Shown here one piece after another: positions 1 to 9,956 of a stretch of DNA of 44,529 nucleotides. Origin of the DNA: Dehalococcoidia bacterium. GTDB taxonomy: Bacteria; Chloroflexota; Dehalococcoidia; GIF9; AB-539-J10. Where the stretch lies: assembly GCA_016933195.1 (NCBI GenBank), contig JAFGBN010000098.1:1-44529 (forward strand), read 5' to 3'. The notes under the pieces were generated by a model. The model searched no databases. It worked only from the letters and a program-made list of their open reading frames with translations, and had not been told where the DNA came from. The position numbers and the translations under genes are program-made. Every line of letters begins with the position of its first letter. The first letter of the stretch is position 1.

Positions 1-1287
1 GCCGGTGGTGGCAGACCTGGTGCCATCGGTGACCGTGGCGCCGCTTATGGCCTCTCCGCTGGCGGCATCGGTGACCACTCCTGATATTTGACCGGTAAGC
101 GGGGCTGAAGAGCCCTGGACTGCCTGGCAGGCGTTTATGCGACCATAAACAACATCGACCCCAACATTATCGCAGGTGCTTTCTATCTTTGCTCTCACCT
201 CGTCGTTGAGCTCCCCATCGCCATTGCTATCAGTGGCTATGGTGAAAACCAGAGCAGATAGGCCGGCCACGAAGGGGGAAGCCATGGATGTCCCCGCTTT
301 GGAGCCATATTGGCCATCGGGCATAGTGGAGTAAGCTAATCCAGGGGCGGCGACATCTACCCAATCGCCGCGATTTGACCATGAGTATAAGTTATCAAGG
401 CTGTCAGTGCCACCAACCGCTATACAGTTGGTGTAGTAAGCCGGGTAGAAGGGCGAGGAGCTGCCATAATTGCCAGCGGCTGCTACTACTACCGCTCCTT
501 TGCTCCAGGCATAATCCACTGCCTGCTCCAGGGTTGTGGAAGGGCTGGTACCCCCAAGGCTGAGGTTAATCACATCAGCTCCGTTATCTGCTGCCCAGAT
601 AATGCCCTGTGCCACCCAGGAGTAATAGCCAGAACCGTCATCACTGAGCACCTTCACATTCATCAGGCTCGAGTTGTGACCCATGCCAGCAACGCCGATG
701 CCATTGTCAGTTGCCGCGGCGGCAATGCCGGCAACATGAGTGCCATGATTATGACCATTGGCGTCCGGTGTAGTGCTATCACTGAAGTTTATGTTGTCTA
801 CTATCTTGCCTGCCAGGTCGGGGTGCTCCATATCGATACCGGTGTCGAGGATGGCGATATGGATATCAGCACTACCTTCTGTTATGCTCCAGGCTTGCGG
901 GGCTTGAACCTTAGTCATACCCCACTGGTTGTCAAAATAAGGGTCATTCGGCACATCAACAGCCTCAACCAGAGAGTCGAGCTCAACATACTTTACTTGT
1001 CTATGCAAACGATAAGCCTGGGACTTAATAAAACCCCTTCCTGCAGGAACATCTACTACCTGAACTCCAATCTCGGGGATTATGCCTCCAAGCTTGCCGC
1101 CCAAGTGTCGGTGCACCCGGGCCATATCGCTCCAGCTTGTGCCTGGCTTGAACTGGACCAGGAGACGTTGGGAGGCAGGGTTGCTGTTTTGCCCAGTGGC
1201 AGCAGATATCGGTGAGGCAAAGGCCGCCACGCTGAGCAGCAAACTCAGGATAATGACTATTGTTGAAAGCTTCCATATACTTTTCAA
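1..1287 (-). CDS. S8 (subtilisin-like) serine peptidase, partial; continues past the window edge into a carboxypeptidase-regulatory-like (Ig-fold) region
   Basis: Manual reverse-strand translation from a TTG start at 1287 behind GAGGAGGT: LKSIWKLSTIVIILSLLLSVAAFA (signal peptide) ... AILDTGIDMEHPDL (Asp), NGHNHGTHVAGIAAA (His), GTSMASPFVAGL (Ser). Absent from the ORF track because it is open at the window edge. Confidence 0.93.
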   Translation of the reverse strand, partial: MKSIWKLSTIVIILSLLLSVAAFASPISAATGQNSNPASQRLLVQFKPGTSWSDMARVHRHLGGKLGGIIPEIGVQVVDVPAGRGFIKSQAYRLHRQVKYVELDSLVEAVDVPNDPYFDNQWGMTKVQAPQAWSITEGSADIHIAILDTGIDMEHPDLAGKIVDNINFSDSTTPDANGHNHGTHVAGIAAAATDNGIGVAGMGHNSSLMNVKVLSDDGSGYYSWVAQGIIWAADNGADVINLSLGGTSPSTTLEQAVDYAWSKGAVVVAAAGNYGSSSPFYPAYYTNCIAVGGTDSLDNLYSWSNRGDWVDVAAPGLAYSTMPDGQYGSKAGTSMASPFVAGLSALVFTIATDSNGDGELNDEVRAKIESTCDNVGVDVVYGRINACQAVQGSSAPLTGQISGVVTDAASGEAISGATVTDGTRSATTG

Positions 1288-1645
1288 TTGTGACCTCCTC
1301 TTAGCCCTATTACGTATTACGGATTAACCAAGTATTGTGCATGTTAATGATAAGGCTGTTGAGGGGGGTTATGAATCCCCCAATGGTCATATTTGGGATG
1401 GTAAAATGGTACTAGATAGAGCAGTCTGATTTTGGCTTGGTGACTAGCACTATTTCACCGCACATCTTGATCATGTCAACGGTCTTGTGTTGTATTCACC
1501 TTTAAAATAGCGGCAAAAACACCTTTTTCCCAGGACTCTTGACGAGGGCAGGGGCTGCCAAACTTATGTCGCAGGACTTTTTGGTGATAGACAGGAAAAG
1601 GAGCTTAAGTTAGTATAAGTAGAGTATTGTGAAGATAAAGCAGGT

Positions 1646-1873
1646 ATGAATATGGTAGAAGTCAGACTAAGCAATTCAAGGATGTTGACCACCAGTGAGG
1701 TGGCTCACCTGCTGCATGTTCATCCCAACACGGTGAGGCACTGGGCGAACAAAGGACTCCTTGCTGCCTGTTGTCTCGGCACCAGGGGTGACCGCAGGTT
1801 TAAGCGGGAAGACCTGGAGAGATTTATCGAGCTTGATGGCTACAATGGGCGGCGGCCCGAAGGTCAACCGTAA
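1646..1873 (+). CDS. Excisionase/MerR-type helix-turn-helix DNA-binding protein
   Basis: LTTSEVAHLLHVHPNTVRHWANKGLLAACCLGTRGDRRFKREDLERFI is a typical HTH_17/BldC-like pattern. Confidence 0.8.
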   Translation: MNMVEVRLSNSRMLTTSEVAHLLHVHPNTVRHWANKGLLAACCLGTRGDRRFKREDLERFIELDGYNGRRPEGQP

Positions 1874-1951
1874 ACACATAGAGAAACTTCTTCCCTATTA
1901 GCCGTCTTCTTGCCGGGGGTAGCGCTTTTATACTACAACCTTGAATCACAG

Positions 1952-2227
1952 TTAAGCTTTTCTGGGCAGAGGTATATGGCAGCCCAGCAACCGGGCGATT
2001 AGCGCCAGTACCAGAAGCGCAACGAGATAGAATACCAGGCTGGAGTAATCGTGGAAGTATGTCATGGCTACCTCCCCTCCCCAGTGGTTGCCGATGAGGA
2101 GCAGGGAGACAATACGGACGATATTTGCCAGAATGGCTATGGGGAAGGCCAGGGTGCGGGCGCAGCCCTTGCCTCGAAAATAAAGGATGAGTCCCAAGAG
2201 CACAGGCAATAAGGAGAAATCCAGCAA
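1952..2227 (-). pseudogene. C-terminal remnant of an exosortase/archaeosortase-family membrane protein
   Basis: FPIAILANIVRIVSLLLIGNHWGGEVAMTYFHDYSSLVFYLVALLVLALIAR resembles the conserved N-x-x-R ... FHD half of exosortases. The N-terminal part with the catalytic Cys is missing because a stop and the neighbouring gene lie upstream. Confidence 0.6.
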
Positions 2228-2287
2228 ACCCGGATTTCTTCGTCGCTGAGCTCAAACTTCCCATAACAGGAGCTACCCTCAGAAAGC

Positions 2288-3433
2288 TTACATCCGGGAT
2301 AGGAGGGTGAATATACCTTTGAATCCTCCCGTTCTTTCCTTGATGGTAGCATAATTTACCTCGCCGCGCATTAAAGAACAATAGCCTCTCCATGCTCTTC
2401 CATCTGGCCTTAGCATCTTGAATACCAGGTGAGGGAAGCGGACAAGAATTCTTGAAAGAGTTCGTGCTATGCCCAGCTCGGACATTATCTTCTCATCTAC
2501 TAACTGCTGGTAGTCTTGTAACTCGATTTTGTCCTGCAGCAAAGAGTTCTCAATCACCGGCGCAGCAAGCTGTGCACTTTGGATAGCGTGGCAAATTCCT
2601 TCTCCCGTCAATGGGTCAGCAAGCCCAGCGGCATCCCCCAGCAGTAACGTTTTACCCTGAGAGACAGTTGCTCTTTTTCCGCAAATCGGTATCAGGTGGC
2701 TACCAGTCCTGGCGATAGTGTAATTGCTGATACCTAGAGATCTCAAAAATTCCTGATAGCGGCGGTTCAAGTCCTTTGCCTTGGAGGCAAGGCATCCAGC
2801 TCCGATAGAGAGATGGTTGCGCTTGGGAAATACCCAGGCATAGCCTCCAGGGATGCATCCCAGGTCTATCGCAACTCGGGATTTCCACTTTGTCAGGTCT
2901 TCCTCAGGCACGATGACCTCCGACTCTAGCGCCGCAATATATTTTATGCCCCTTCTTATACCCGATTCTTTTGCCACTATGCTATAAGCACCATCGGCTC
3001 CCGCCACAACTCGGGAGTGAAACAGGCTATCGGCGGTTGCGATTTCAACCCAATCAGCATTTGTTTGTATCTGTGTTACCTGCTGTCCATCAATGAGCAC
3101 TGCGCCAAATTGCTGTGCCCTCTTGACTAAAAGATAATCAAACACATCGCGCATAACTGTATATATCAATGGTTGATTATGATGTCCTGTATAGGGGTTG
3201 CCAAAGTTATAACTCATGCTCACTTCATAGACTATGTCCTCCACTGCCTCGGAGATGTCGAAATCCAGAAGCCTGGTAGCCCTGGTAGTAACTCCGCCGG
3301 CACAGCACTTATATCGTGGCAGTTTTTCCTTTTCCAGGAGTAATACTCTTATGCCCTTCTTTGCCAGCTCATAAGCGAGCGTCGCCCCGGCAGGACCAGC
3401 GCCAACAACTATTACGTCATAGCTTTGTGTCAA
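2288..3433 (-). CDS. Geranylgeranyl reductase family FAD-dependent oxidoreductase
   Basis: VIVVGAGPAGATLAYELAKKGIRVLLLEKEKLPRYKCCAGGV; LLLGDAAGLADPLTGEGI. Confidence 0.88.
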   Translation of the reverse strand: MTQSYDVIVVGAGPAGATLAYELAKKGIRVLLLEKEKLPRYKCCAGGVTTRATRLLDFDISEAVEDIVYEVSMSYNFGNPYTGHHNQPLIYTVMRDVFDYLLVKRAQQFGAVLIDGQQVTQIQTNADWVEIATADSLFHSRVVAGADGAYSIVAKESGIRRGIKYIAALESEVIVPEEDLTKWKSRVAIDLGCIPGGYAWVFPKRNHLSIGAGCLASKAKDLNRRYQEFLRSLGISNYTIARTGSHLIPICGKRATVSQGKTLLLGDAAGLADPLTGEGICHAIQSAQLAAPVIENSLLQDKIELQDYQQLVDEKIMSELGIARTLSRILVRFPHLVFKMLRPDGRAWRGYCSLMRGEVNYATIKERTGGFKGIFTLLSRM

Positions 3434-3668
3434 TGGTTAAAAACTCCTGGCAATCAAAGTAGTTTACCATTATTTATTTCTCATACAAATCTCTTAATCG
3501 TTCAGCTATCCCATTTTACCCTGAACCATATAAAATTCTTCGCTATGCTCAGAACGACTGCAAGGTGGACTATTGTAAAATGCGATGAAGCGTTTTGTAA
3601 TCTATCTTCGATTGTATCAGCGTTATATGATAGCATTGCACATGGAAATTTGAACAGGGAGCAGTGAG

Positions 3669-4865
3669 TTGTCAAGCCAATTTTACGATGTCATTATAGT
3701 GGGGGCGGGACTGGCGGGAAGCTATGCCGCCTATGAGCTGGCCTCCTCAGGCTACCGTGTGGCTGTTTTGGAGCAGAAAAGTGCGCCGGGGCTCGATAGT
3801 TGCTGCACCGGGATAATCAGCACCGAATGTTTTAACGCCTTTGGCATCAGTCCAGAAATAATACGGGCGAAGGTGAACTCAGTCAGGCTTTTCTCACCAT
3901 CGGGAAGATGTTTGAGGTTGGAGAGCGAAAAGGTTCAAGCGTATGTAATAGACCGGGCTTCCCTTGATCAAGCTATTGCTCGCAAAGCCCAAGCCAGTGG
4001 GGCACACTATTTCCTTTCCTCTCGAGCTACTGACATTATCGTAGAAAAGGATAAAGCAAAGGTTGAGGTCTGGCATCTCGGCTCAAGGGAAATGTTTACC
4101 TCTAGAGCCATGATATTGGCTAATGGTTTTAAGCCCAAGCTGCCGCAGAAACTGGGTCTGGGCAAAATCAAGAATTTTCTAATTGGTGCTCAGGCAGAGG
4201 TTGAAGCCCATAACATTGGTGAAATTGAAATCTACTTCGGTCGGGAAATAGCACCGGGCTCGTTTGCCTGGCTGGTGCCTACTTCGGCAAATAAGGCATT
4301 AGCTGGACTCCTGTCAACATCTCAAGCTAAGTTAAGTTTGGAAAAATTTCTCCTCGGTTCTTTTTGCCGGGATAGAATGGTGACTGAGGAAGTTGAAATA
4401 AGACAAAAGACTATACCTCTGGGGGCATTACCTCGTACCTATGGAGATAGGCTACTGGTTATCGGGGATGCTGCTGGACAGGTGAAGCCAACTACTGGTG
4501 GTGGAATATACCTGGGGCATCTTGGTGCTAAGATGGCTGTTGAAGTACTTCATAGGGCTCTTGAAAATGATGACTTGGCTGCGGCTCAGCTTTCCCGTTA
4601 CCAGAAAGAATGGAAGGCGAAAATGGGCAGGGAAATTTCTCTTGGTTATCGAGCCAGGCAATTATATGGTAGGCTAAGCGATAAGAGGATTGATAAAATA
4701 TTTAATATGCTGGATTCCGGGGGTATGGCCGAGGCTCTGCTTAATTCTCCAAATTTCTCCTTTGATTGGCATAGTAAGTTAATCTTGACCGTTTTGAAAT
4801 ATAATCTAACTAATCCCTTACAAAGAGTATGGCGTTCTTTCACTGGGAGGCTGAATAATGACTGA
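3669..4865 (+). CDS. Geranylgeranyl reductase-like NAD(P)/FAD-dependent oxidoreductase (TTG start)
   Basis: VIIVGAGLAGSYAAYELASSGYRVAVLEQK, DSCCTGII, LLVIGDAAGQVKPTTGGGIYLG. Confidence 0.87.
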   Translation: MSSQFYDVIIVGAGLAGSYAAYELASSGYRVAVLEQKSAPGLDSCCTGIISTECFNAFGISPEIIRAKVNSVRLFSPSGRCLRLESEKVQAYVIDRASLDQAIARKAQASGAHYFLSSRATDIIVEKDKAKVEVWHLGSREMFTSRAMILANGFKPKLPQKLGLGKIKNFLIGAQAEVEAHNIGEIEIYFGREIAPGSFAWLVPTSANKALAGLLSTSQAKLSLEKFLLGSFCRDRMVTEEVEIRQKTIPLGALPRTYGDRLLVIGDAAGQVKPTTGGGIYLGHLGAKMAVEVLHRALENDDLAAAQLSRYQKEWKAKMGREISLGYRARQLYGRLSDKRIDKIFNMLDSGGMAEALLNSPNFSFDWHSKLILTVLKYNLTNPLQRVWRSFTGRLNND

Positions 4866-5556
4866 AGCGGGCTATCCTCCTCGTCATGTAGCCATTATCA
4901 TGGATGGTAATGGCCGGTGGGCAAGAAGGCGTGGGTTGCCCAGGTTTATAGGACATGTGGCTGGGGCTGATAATATTAATCGTGTTGTGAAGCTATTCGC
5001 CGATTGCGAAGTAAAGTACCTCACACTCTATATGTTCTCCTCGGAGAACTGGAACCGACCGAAGGTTGAAGTTGGCGGGCTTCTCAACCTTCTGGCGAGG
5101 AGGATTGATAGCGAAACTAAGGCTTTTCATAAGGATAATATCAGGCTCAGACATCTTGGCAGGTCAGATAGGCTATCTCCTAAGTTGAGGCAGAAAGTAG
5201 AGGCGGCAACCGAACTCACCAAGAATAATACCGGGCTTACACTTTGCCTTGCCTTCGACTATGGTGGCCGTGATGAAATTCTGCAGGCGGCTAGACATAT
5301 CGTAGGCACTGATATTTCCGGTGACAAGGTAGACGAGGCTGTGTTTAACCAACACCTCTATACCAGTGGTATTCCTGACCCTGATTTAATCATTCGCACC
5401 GGTGGCGAAATGAGGCTGAGCAATTTCCTCCTCTGGCAGGCAGCTTATAGCGAGCTCTATTTTACTCGGGTGCTATGGCCTGATTTTGGGCAAAAAGATA
5501 TCGAAGAAGCCATTTCTGAATATAAACGTCGCCAGCGCCGCTTTGGCAATGTATGA
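4858..5556 (+). CDS. uppS: Isoprenyl transferase (cis-prenyltransferase, undecaprenyl diphosphate synthase family)
   Basis: HVAIIMDGNGRWARRRGLPRFIGHVAGADN; LYMFSSENWNRP; DPDLIIRTGGEMRLSNFLLWQAAYSELYF. Confidence 0.96.
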   Translation: MTEAGYPPRHVAIIMDGNGRWARRRGLPRFIGHVAGADNINRVVKLFADCEVKYLTLYMFSSENWNRPKVEVGGLLNLLARRIDSETKAFHKDNIRLRHLGRSDRLSPKLRQKVEAATELTKNNTGLTLCLAFDYGGRDEILQAARHIVGTDISGDKVDEAVFNQHLYTSGIPDPDLIIRTGGEMRLSNFLLWQAAYSELYFTRVLWPDFGQKDIEEAISEYKRRQRRFGNV

Positions 5557-5607
5557 ACTCTTTTACAGCGAGACAATAGAGGTCGAGCCGCGGCATAGAC
5601 TCGCGTG

Positions 5608-7053
5608 TTAATCCTTCAGTTCTGCCAGTGCCTTGGCCATCTGTTTCTTCTGTTCAAGGTCCGTATCTCTGTAGAGCATTATCATCTGGTTCTGGCGAGG
5701 ACCTGCTCCGTGCCAGGTGCCCACCCCGTGAAGGCCAGCTATCCAGTTTTGTAAGAAACGGGTCATGCGCATCCTGTCCTTAGCTGAGGCATTCGTCTTG
5801 AGATACTTCTCTACCAGAGGTTTTGTTACCGGATTCTCTAGCTCTTTCTCCGATGGCATAGTTACAGTAAACCCACCGGCAATATCACCAGCCCACTTCA
5901 TGACTTCCCAGAAGCCGTCACAGGTATTAAGCTTGGCTGCATTGCCGAAAGTGTCATTGGGCAGGTAAAAACCAGAGCCTTTCGGCTCCTCTTCTCCTCG
6001 ATAGGCAGCAGCTATTGCGAGACCATAAGATATCTCCCTTACTTTAATCATTTCCGTTATCTGTTGCCGTATCGCGGGCGCTTTATCCAGACCGAGGTAC
6101 TCTGTTAAAACCTGCGTGGCGCCAATGATAAGGTCTATAAACCCTGCCTTGCATGAACCTCCGCAAGCCATTCGATGCTGTTTGGCAAAGCGGAGCAAAA
6201 TCTTGTGGGCATATTCTGTTTCCCCGCACATAAAAACCCTCTCCCAGGGAACGAAGACATTATCAAAGACTATCAGGCAGGTCTCTCTTTGCCCATATGT
6301 AGGATTCCCTAACTTTGAATTATCGCCCATGAACTCCCTTTCTGCTGACATGGCATTGTATTGAGCAATGTAGGTGATGCCCTCCTGGGAGTTCTTCACA
6401 GCACAAGCTACTGCGTAGGGTTCTTCACCTGGCCTTGGAGACACACCAGGTACAAGCAGAGTCTCGTCTGCGGCATAGGCACCACTTTGATGCATTCTAG
6501 CGCCTCTCAGCACGATGCCATCAGGGCGCTTCTCAGCGATTCTCAAATAATGGTCAGGGTCACCTTCCCCTGGCCTGAGGTTCCGGGGGCCCTTAACGTC
6601 CATGACGCCACCACTAACTGCCAGGTCATTCTTCTGAATATATTTTAGCCACTCAATAAACCTTTTGTGATATTCGGTGTTCAGCTTCTGGTCCATCTCA
6701 TAAGTAGCAGAAGCAGTTGCATGCATAGCATCGCACCCCGGGCAACGATAGTTGCAGGTGCCTAACTTCTGAGAAGTCAAAACGGCCATCTCGGCACGCA
6801 TTTCCAGGTCCTTGGCAGAGTGAGACGGATGTACGTTTCTACTCACCTTCCCTCCAATCAGGGGGGACACTACATTCATAATCTCATCATATTGAGACTC
6901 CAAACCCAGATCGAAGACCTTGACATTGGCATCTAGCACCGTCTTGGTATTGGGGTTATCCTGTAAATTTTCTACCTTGTTGCCATTAATATAAAGATTG
7001 TGCTTAATCTTTGACTGGCCTTCCCTGTACTGGTCTCCTGTTCTTAACGCCAT
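5608..7053 (-). CDS. 4-hydroxyphenylacetate 3-hydroxylase / 4-hydroxybutyryl-CoA dehydratase (AbfD)-family protein
   Basis: Start MALRTGDQYREG behind AGGAGGT. GTCNYRCPGCDAMHA matches the CxxxC Fe-S ligand region of AbfD-type enzymes; KQHRMACGGSCKAG matches the H...C ligand region. Confidence 0.85.
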   Translation of the reverse strand: MALRTGDQYREGQSKIKHNLYINGNKVENLQDNPNTKTVLDANVKVFDLGLESQYDEIMNVVSPLIGGKVSRNVHPSHSAKDLEMRAEMAVLTSQKLGTCNYRCPGCDAMHATASATYEMDQKLNTEYHKRFIEWLKYIQKNDLAVSGGVMDVKGPRNLRPGEGDPDHYLRIAEKRPDGIVLRGARMHQSGAYAADETLLVPGVSPRPGEEPYAVACAVKNSQEGITYIAQYNAMSAEREFMGDNSKLGNPTYGQRETCLIVFDNVFVPWERVFMCGETEYAHKILLRFAKQHRMACGGSCKAGFIDLIIGATQVLTEYLGLDKAPAIRQQITEMIKVREISYGLAIAAAYRGEEEPKGSGFYLPNDTFGNAAKLNTCDGFWEVMKWAGDIAGGFTVTMPSEKELENPVTKPLVEKYLKTNASAKDRMRMTRFLQNWIAGLHGVGTWHGAGPRQNQMIMLYRDTDLEQKKQMAKALAELKD

Positions 7054-7149
7054 GATAACTTTACCTCCTGGTTTAATGCTCAGCATCCAGCATTTTTATG
7101 CTGTTTTGAGCCTGTAGCTTTCCAATACCCCCAGCTGCACACTGGGGAA

Positions 7150-7653
7150 CTAATGGACAAGCCCGCTGGCGGTGCCAGCCATTATATTCTCTCCACGCTG
7201 GTTCAGGGCTGAGATATCTAAGGTCAGCCTGACGGCATCCCCCTCAGCTATCTTCTCTCGAACAATCCCTTTGATAGTCACCTCATCTTCTGGGTAAACG
7301 AAGCCAAGAAAGGAAACAGAGAGCTTTGCTCCAAGGTGTTCTTTACCAAAGAACTTGATGACGAACTCCCCCATATACTCAAGATATTGGCAGCCTGCTT
7401 CGATTGGTGCACTAAGGTTCAAATCATGGGCGGATGGGTAATCGTTATGGAAAGTCTTACTCTTCGGCCAAGGCTGGAAAATGCGCCCCTTGTCTAGGGT
7501 CCACTTCTTAGTGAAAGGCTCAGTCTCAAATCCAACTGGAATATCCTTACTAGCGGTGACTTTCATCGGCCGGAATGCAGTAGGGTCCTCTTCAAAATGC
7601 ATAGTTGTCGTTTTATATTTCTCCTTAGCTGGTCTTTTCCTCAGATTGAACAA
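7150..7653 (-). CDS. MaoC-like hot-dog fold dehydratase family protein (start may be ATG at 7602)
   Basis: FHNDYPSAHDLNLSAPIEAGCQYLEYMGEFVIKFFGKEHLGAKLSVSFLGFVYPEDEVTIKGIV; partner gene directly upstream. Confidence 0.7.
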   Translation of the reverse strand: MFNLRKRPAKEKYKTTTMHFEEDPTAFRPMKVTASKDIPVGFETEPFTKKWTLDKGRIFQPWPKSKTFHNDYPSAHDLNLSAPIEAGCQYLEYMGEFVIKFFGKEHLGAKLSVSFLGFVYPEDEVTIKGIVREKIAEGDAVRLTLDISALNQRGENIMAGTASGLVH

Positions 7654-8161
7654 CGATAGGCCAAGCGTTTCTTACTCTCATACGAACGATCTCTTTTCCA
7701 TCCTCATCAACGACTAGATGCTCGGTCACAATCCAATCCCTCCCCCTTCTAGAGTACTTCTCGACTGGTTTGCCTGTCATCCTGAGCTTCTTCCCTACTT
7801 TGATGGGGTTGATAAATTCGTATTCATGCTTGTTATGAACAACAGCACCGGGAGGATTGATTCCCTTTTGCTGTACGCCATAGTGGCCATAGATCTGCAT
7901 GAGTGTCTGCATTGCAAGGCAGGTTGGTGTGCCGATACACCCTCCCCATGGGGAATTCTCCATATACCAAGGATTGTAATCATCGTTAGCCCAGGCATAC
8001 ATATCTCTATCTTCCTCAGTGAAGGTGAACTCTAAAGGCTCAAACTCCTCGTTTATCTTGATATTACCCAATGTTAACTTTCTCTCTGCCTGCTGAGCCA
8101 TAAGCTGAAGGTGACTCTCTATCACTTCGCGGCAACTTGAGTAACTGAAGCTTTTCTCCAT
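7625..8161 (-). CDS. MaoC N-terminal / FAS1-like dehydratase domain protein
   Basis: EFTFTEEDRDMYAWANDDYNPWYMENSPWGGCIGTPTCLA ... HNKHEYEFINPIKVGKKLRMTGKPVEKYSRRGRDWIVTE. Confidence 0.78.
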   Translation of the reverse strand: MEKSFSYSSCREVIESHLQLMAQQAERKLTLGNIKINEEFEPLEFTFTEEDRDMYAWANDDYNPWYMENSPWGGCIGTPTCLAMQTLMQIYGHYGVQQKGINPPGAVVHNKHEYEFINPIKVGKKLRMTGKPVEKYSRRGRDWIVTEHLVVDEDGKEIVRMRVRNAWPIVVQSEEKTS

Positions 8162-8257
8162 CTCGTACCTGTTTTTCGGCTTACCTAGGCGATTTTAGAA
8201 ATCATCCGAAAAGTTCCTTGTGCCTATCCTTAAAGCTATGAGATTTGGTCCTTTTCT

Positions 8258-8653
8258 TTAGCGTTTAGTGTATTGGGGTGCCTTGCGGGCTCGCTTAAGT
8301 CCGTATTTTTTACGTTCTTTGATTCTAGCATCCCGAGTAAGAAAGCCTTCTTCACGCAACATAGGTTTGAAAAGCTCGTTCTCCTTAGCCAGAGCTCGAG
8401 CAATACCATGGCGGATGGCTGCGGCCTGGCCACTCACCCCGCCACCAGTTACCTTTATGGTAACATGGAACTTGTCCATGGTATTGGTAGCCAGGAAGGG
8501 ATGCTCAATCATATGGCGATGCTCAAGGCGAGGGAAGAGCTCCTCGTAAGGTCTATCGTTAATCACTATGCCTCCGCTCCCAGGAAAGAGCCTGACTTGA
8601 GCTATAGCACATTTACGCTTGCCCGTTCCCCAAACATAAGTTTTTTCAGCCAT
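8258..8653 (-). CDS. rpsI: 30S ribosomal protein S9
   Basis: VWGTGKRKCAIAQVRLFPGSG ... GGGVSGQAAAIRHGIARAL ... KKYGLKRARKAPQYTKR. Confidence 0.98.
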   Translation of the reverse strand: MAEKTYVWGTGKRKCAIAQVRLFPGSGGIVINDRPYEELFPRLEHRHMIEHPFLATNTMDKFHVTIKVTGGGVSGQAAAIRHGIARALAKENELFKPMLREEGFLTRDARIKERKKYGLKRARKAPQYTKR

Positions 8654-8734
8654 TAATCATTACCTCCCAAATAACTTGAATCCTAAATTCTAATCTTTTA
8701 GGATTTCGATATTAGTATTTAGTGCTTCTTTGTA

Positions 8735-9139
8735 TTAGCAGGGGTGGGGATGCTCACTTCCAGGATAAACTTTGAGTTTCTTAAACATGGCTCTACCTAA
8801 ACGATTCTTAGGTAACATGCCTCTAACCGCATGCTCAATTACGCGGGTGGGGTGCTTATCAAATATCTCTTTAAATGTTGGACTCTTTAGGCCGCCAGGA
8901 TATCCTGAATGCCTGTAATAAATCTTTTGCTCAGCTTTCTTGCCAGTTACCTTCACTTTAGCAGCATTAATTACCACGACGTAATCTCCAGTATCAATAT
9001 GGGGAGCATAGATTGACTTATGCTTACCCATGAGCCAATTGGCTACCTGGGATGCCATTCTTCCCAAAGTTTTATTCTCAGCATCAATTACCCGCCACTC
9101 GTGCTTGATATCTTTAGCTTTAGGGCTGTATGTTTTCAT
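8735..9139 (-). CDS. rplM: 50S ribosomal protein L13
   Basis: [27 protein letters not shown] ... [29 protein letters not shown]. Confidence 0.98.
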   Translation of the reverse strand: MKTYSPKAKDIKHEWRVIDAENKTLGRMASQVANWLMGKHKSIYAPHIDTGDYVVVINAAKVKVTGKKAEQKIYYRHSGYPGGLKSPTFKEIFDKHPTRVIEHAVRGMLPKNRLGRAMFKKLKVYPGSEHPHPC

Positions 9140-9945
9140 CTCTGACCTTTCACATCTCTGGAGGCTTTATCTAGGGGTTCAGGATAGTTGACTTTGGTAA
9201 GCCGTAAACCAAGGGCAGGAGCTGTAGGACCAGCTGAACCTAAATTTCTTGCTTCCAGAATATCACGAAAGTCTGCAAGGCTTATTTTGCCTAGGCCCAG
9301 CCTCATCAAGAGACCTATAGTGTTACGTACCTGGTGGGTTAAAAAGGAGTTGGCTACCACTCGAAAAATAACAAAATCTCCCTCTTTGTCAACCTTTGCT
9401 TCGTGGATATTGCGCACCGTGCTTCTGGCATCGTCCAAAGAGGTAGCGAAGGAGGCAAAGTCATGCTCGCCTTGGATAAGCGAGCATCCCTCATTCATCG
9501 CTTCTGTGCATAATGGCTGTGGTACAAATAGAGCAAACCTCTGACTAAATGGCGAGCGAGTATCGTTATTCAAAATGTAATAGCGATACTCTCGGCTTAG
9601 AGCGTCGCGTCGAACATTAAAGTCGCTGCTGGTTCTGTGAGCTGATTTGACTGCGATGTCCTTGGGTAAGTAGTAGTTTAGTGCTTTAACTAATGCTGTG
9701 GGAGATAATGAGGGCTTGGCCCAAAAAGTCACTACCTGCTCTTCAGCATGTACACCGGCATCAGTCCTACTAGCTGCCATAACTCGACTACTTTCTCCAC
9801 AAAATTTCTTTATAGCTTGCTCCAGCTCACTCTGAATGGTAGGCAAGCTAACTTGCCATTGAAAACCATGGTATCGTGTGCCGTCATACTCTATAATCAG
9901 AACATACTTTTGTGGCTTATAGCCACAACTTGTTCCTCTACTAAT
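9136..9945 (-). CDS. truA: tRNA pseudouridine synthase A; proposed start ATT at 9945 (the ORF track begins at an internal TTG, 9846)
   Basis: The frame continues upstream of 9846 as [31 protein letters not shown], the conserved TruA N-terminus; [20 protein letters not shown] catalytic Asp motif. No in-frame ATG/GTG/TTG covers the N-terminus. Confidence 0.88.
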   Translation of the reverse strand: MSRGTSCGYKPQKYVLIIEYDGTRYHGFQWQVSLPTIQSELEQAIKKFCGESSRVMAASRTDAGVHAEEQVVTFWAKPSLSPTALVKALNYYLPKDIAVKSAHRTSSDFNVRRDALSREYRYYILNNDTRSPFSQRFALFVPQPLCTEAMNEGCSLIQGEHDFASFATSLDDARSTVRNIHEAKVDKEGDFVIFRVVANSFLTHQVRNTIGLLMRLGLGKISLADFRDILEARNLGSAGPTAPALGLRLTKVNYPEPLDKASRDVKGQR

Positions 9946-9956
9946 TAGTGTAATTC

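Noticed and set aside
676-1327. Plus- and minus-strand ORFs 676..1215, 1025..1276 and 1082..1327 in the track
   Set aside because: They are antisense or out of frame to a clear subtilase reading frame on the minus strand.
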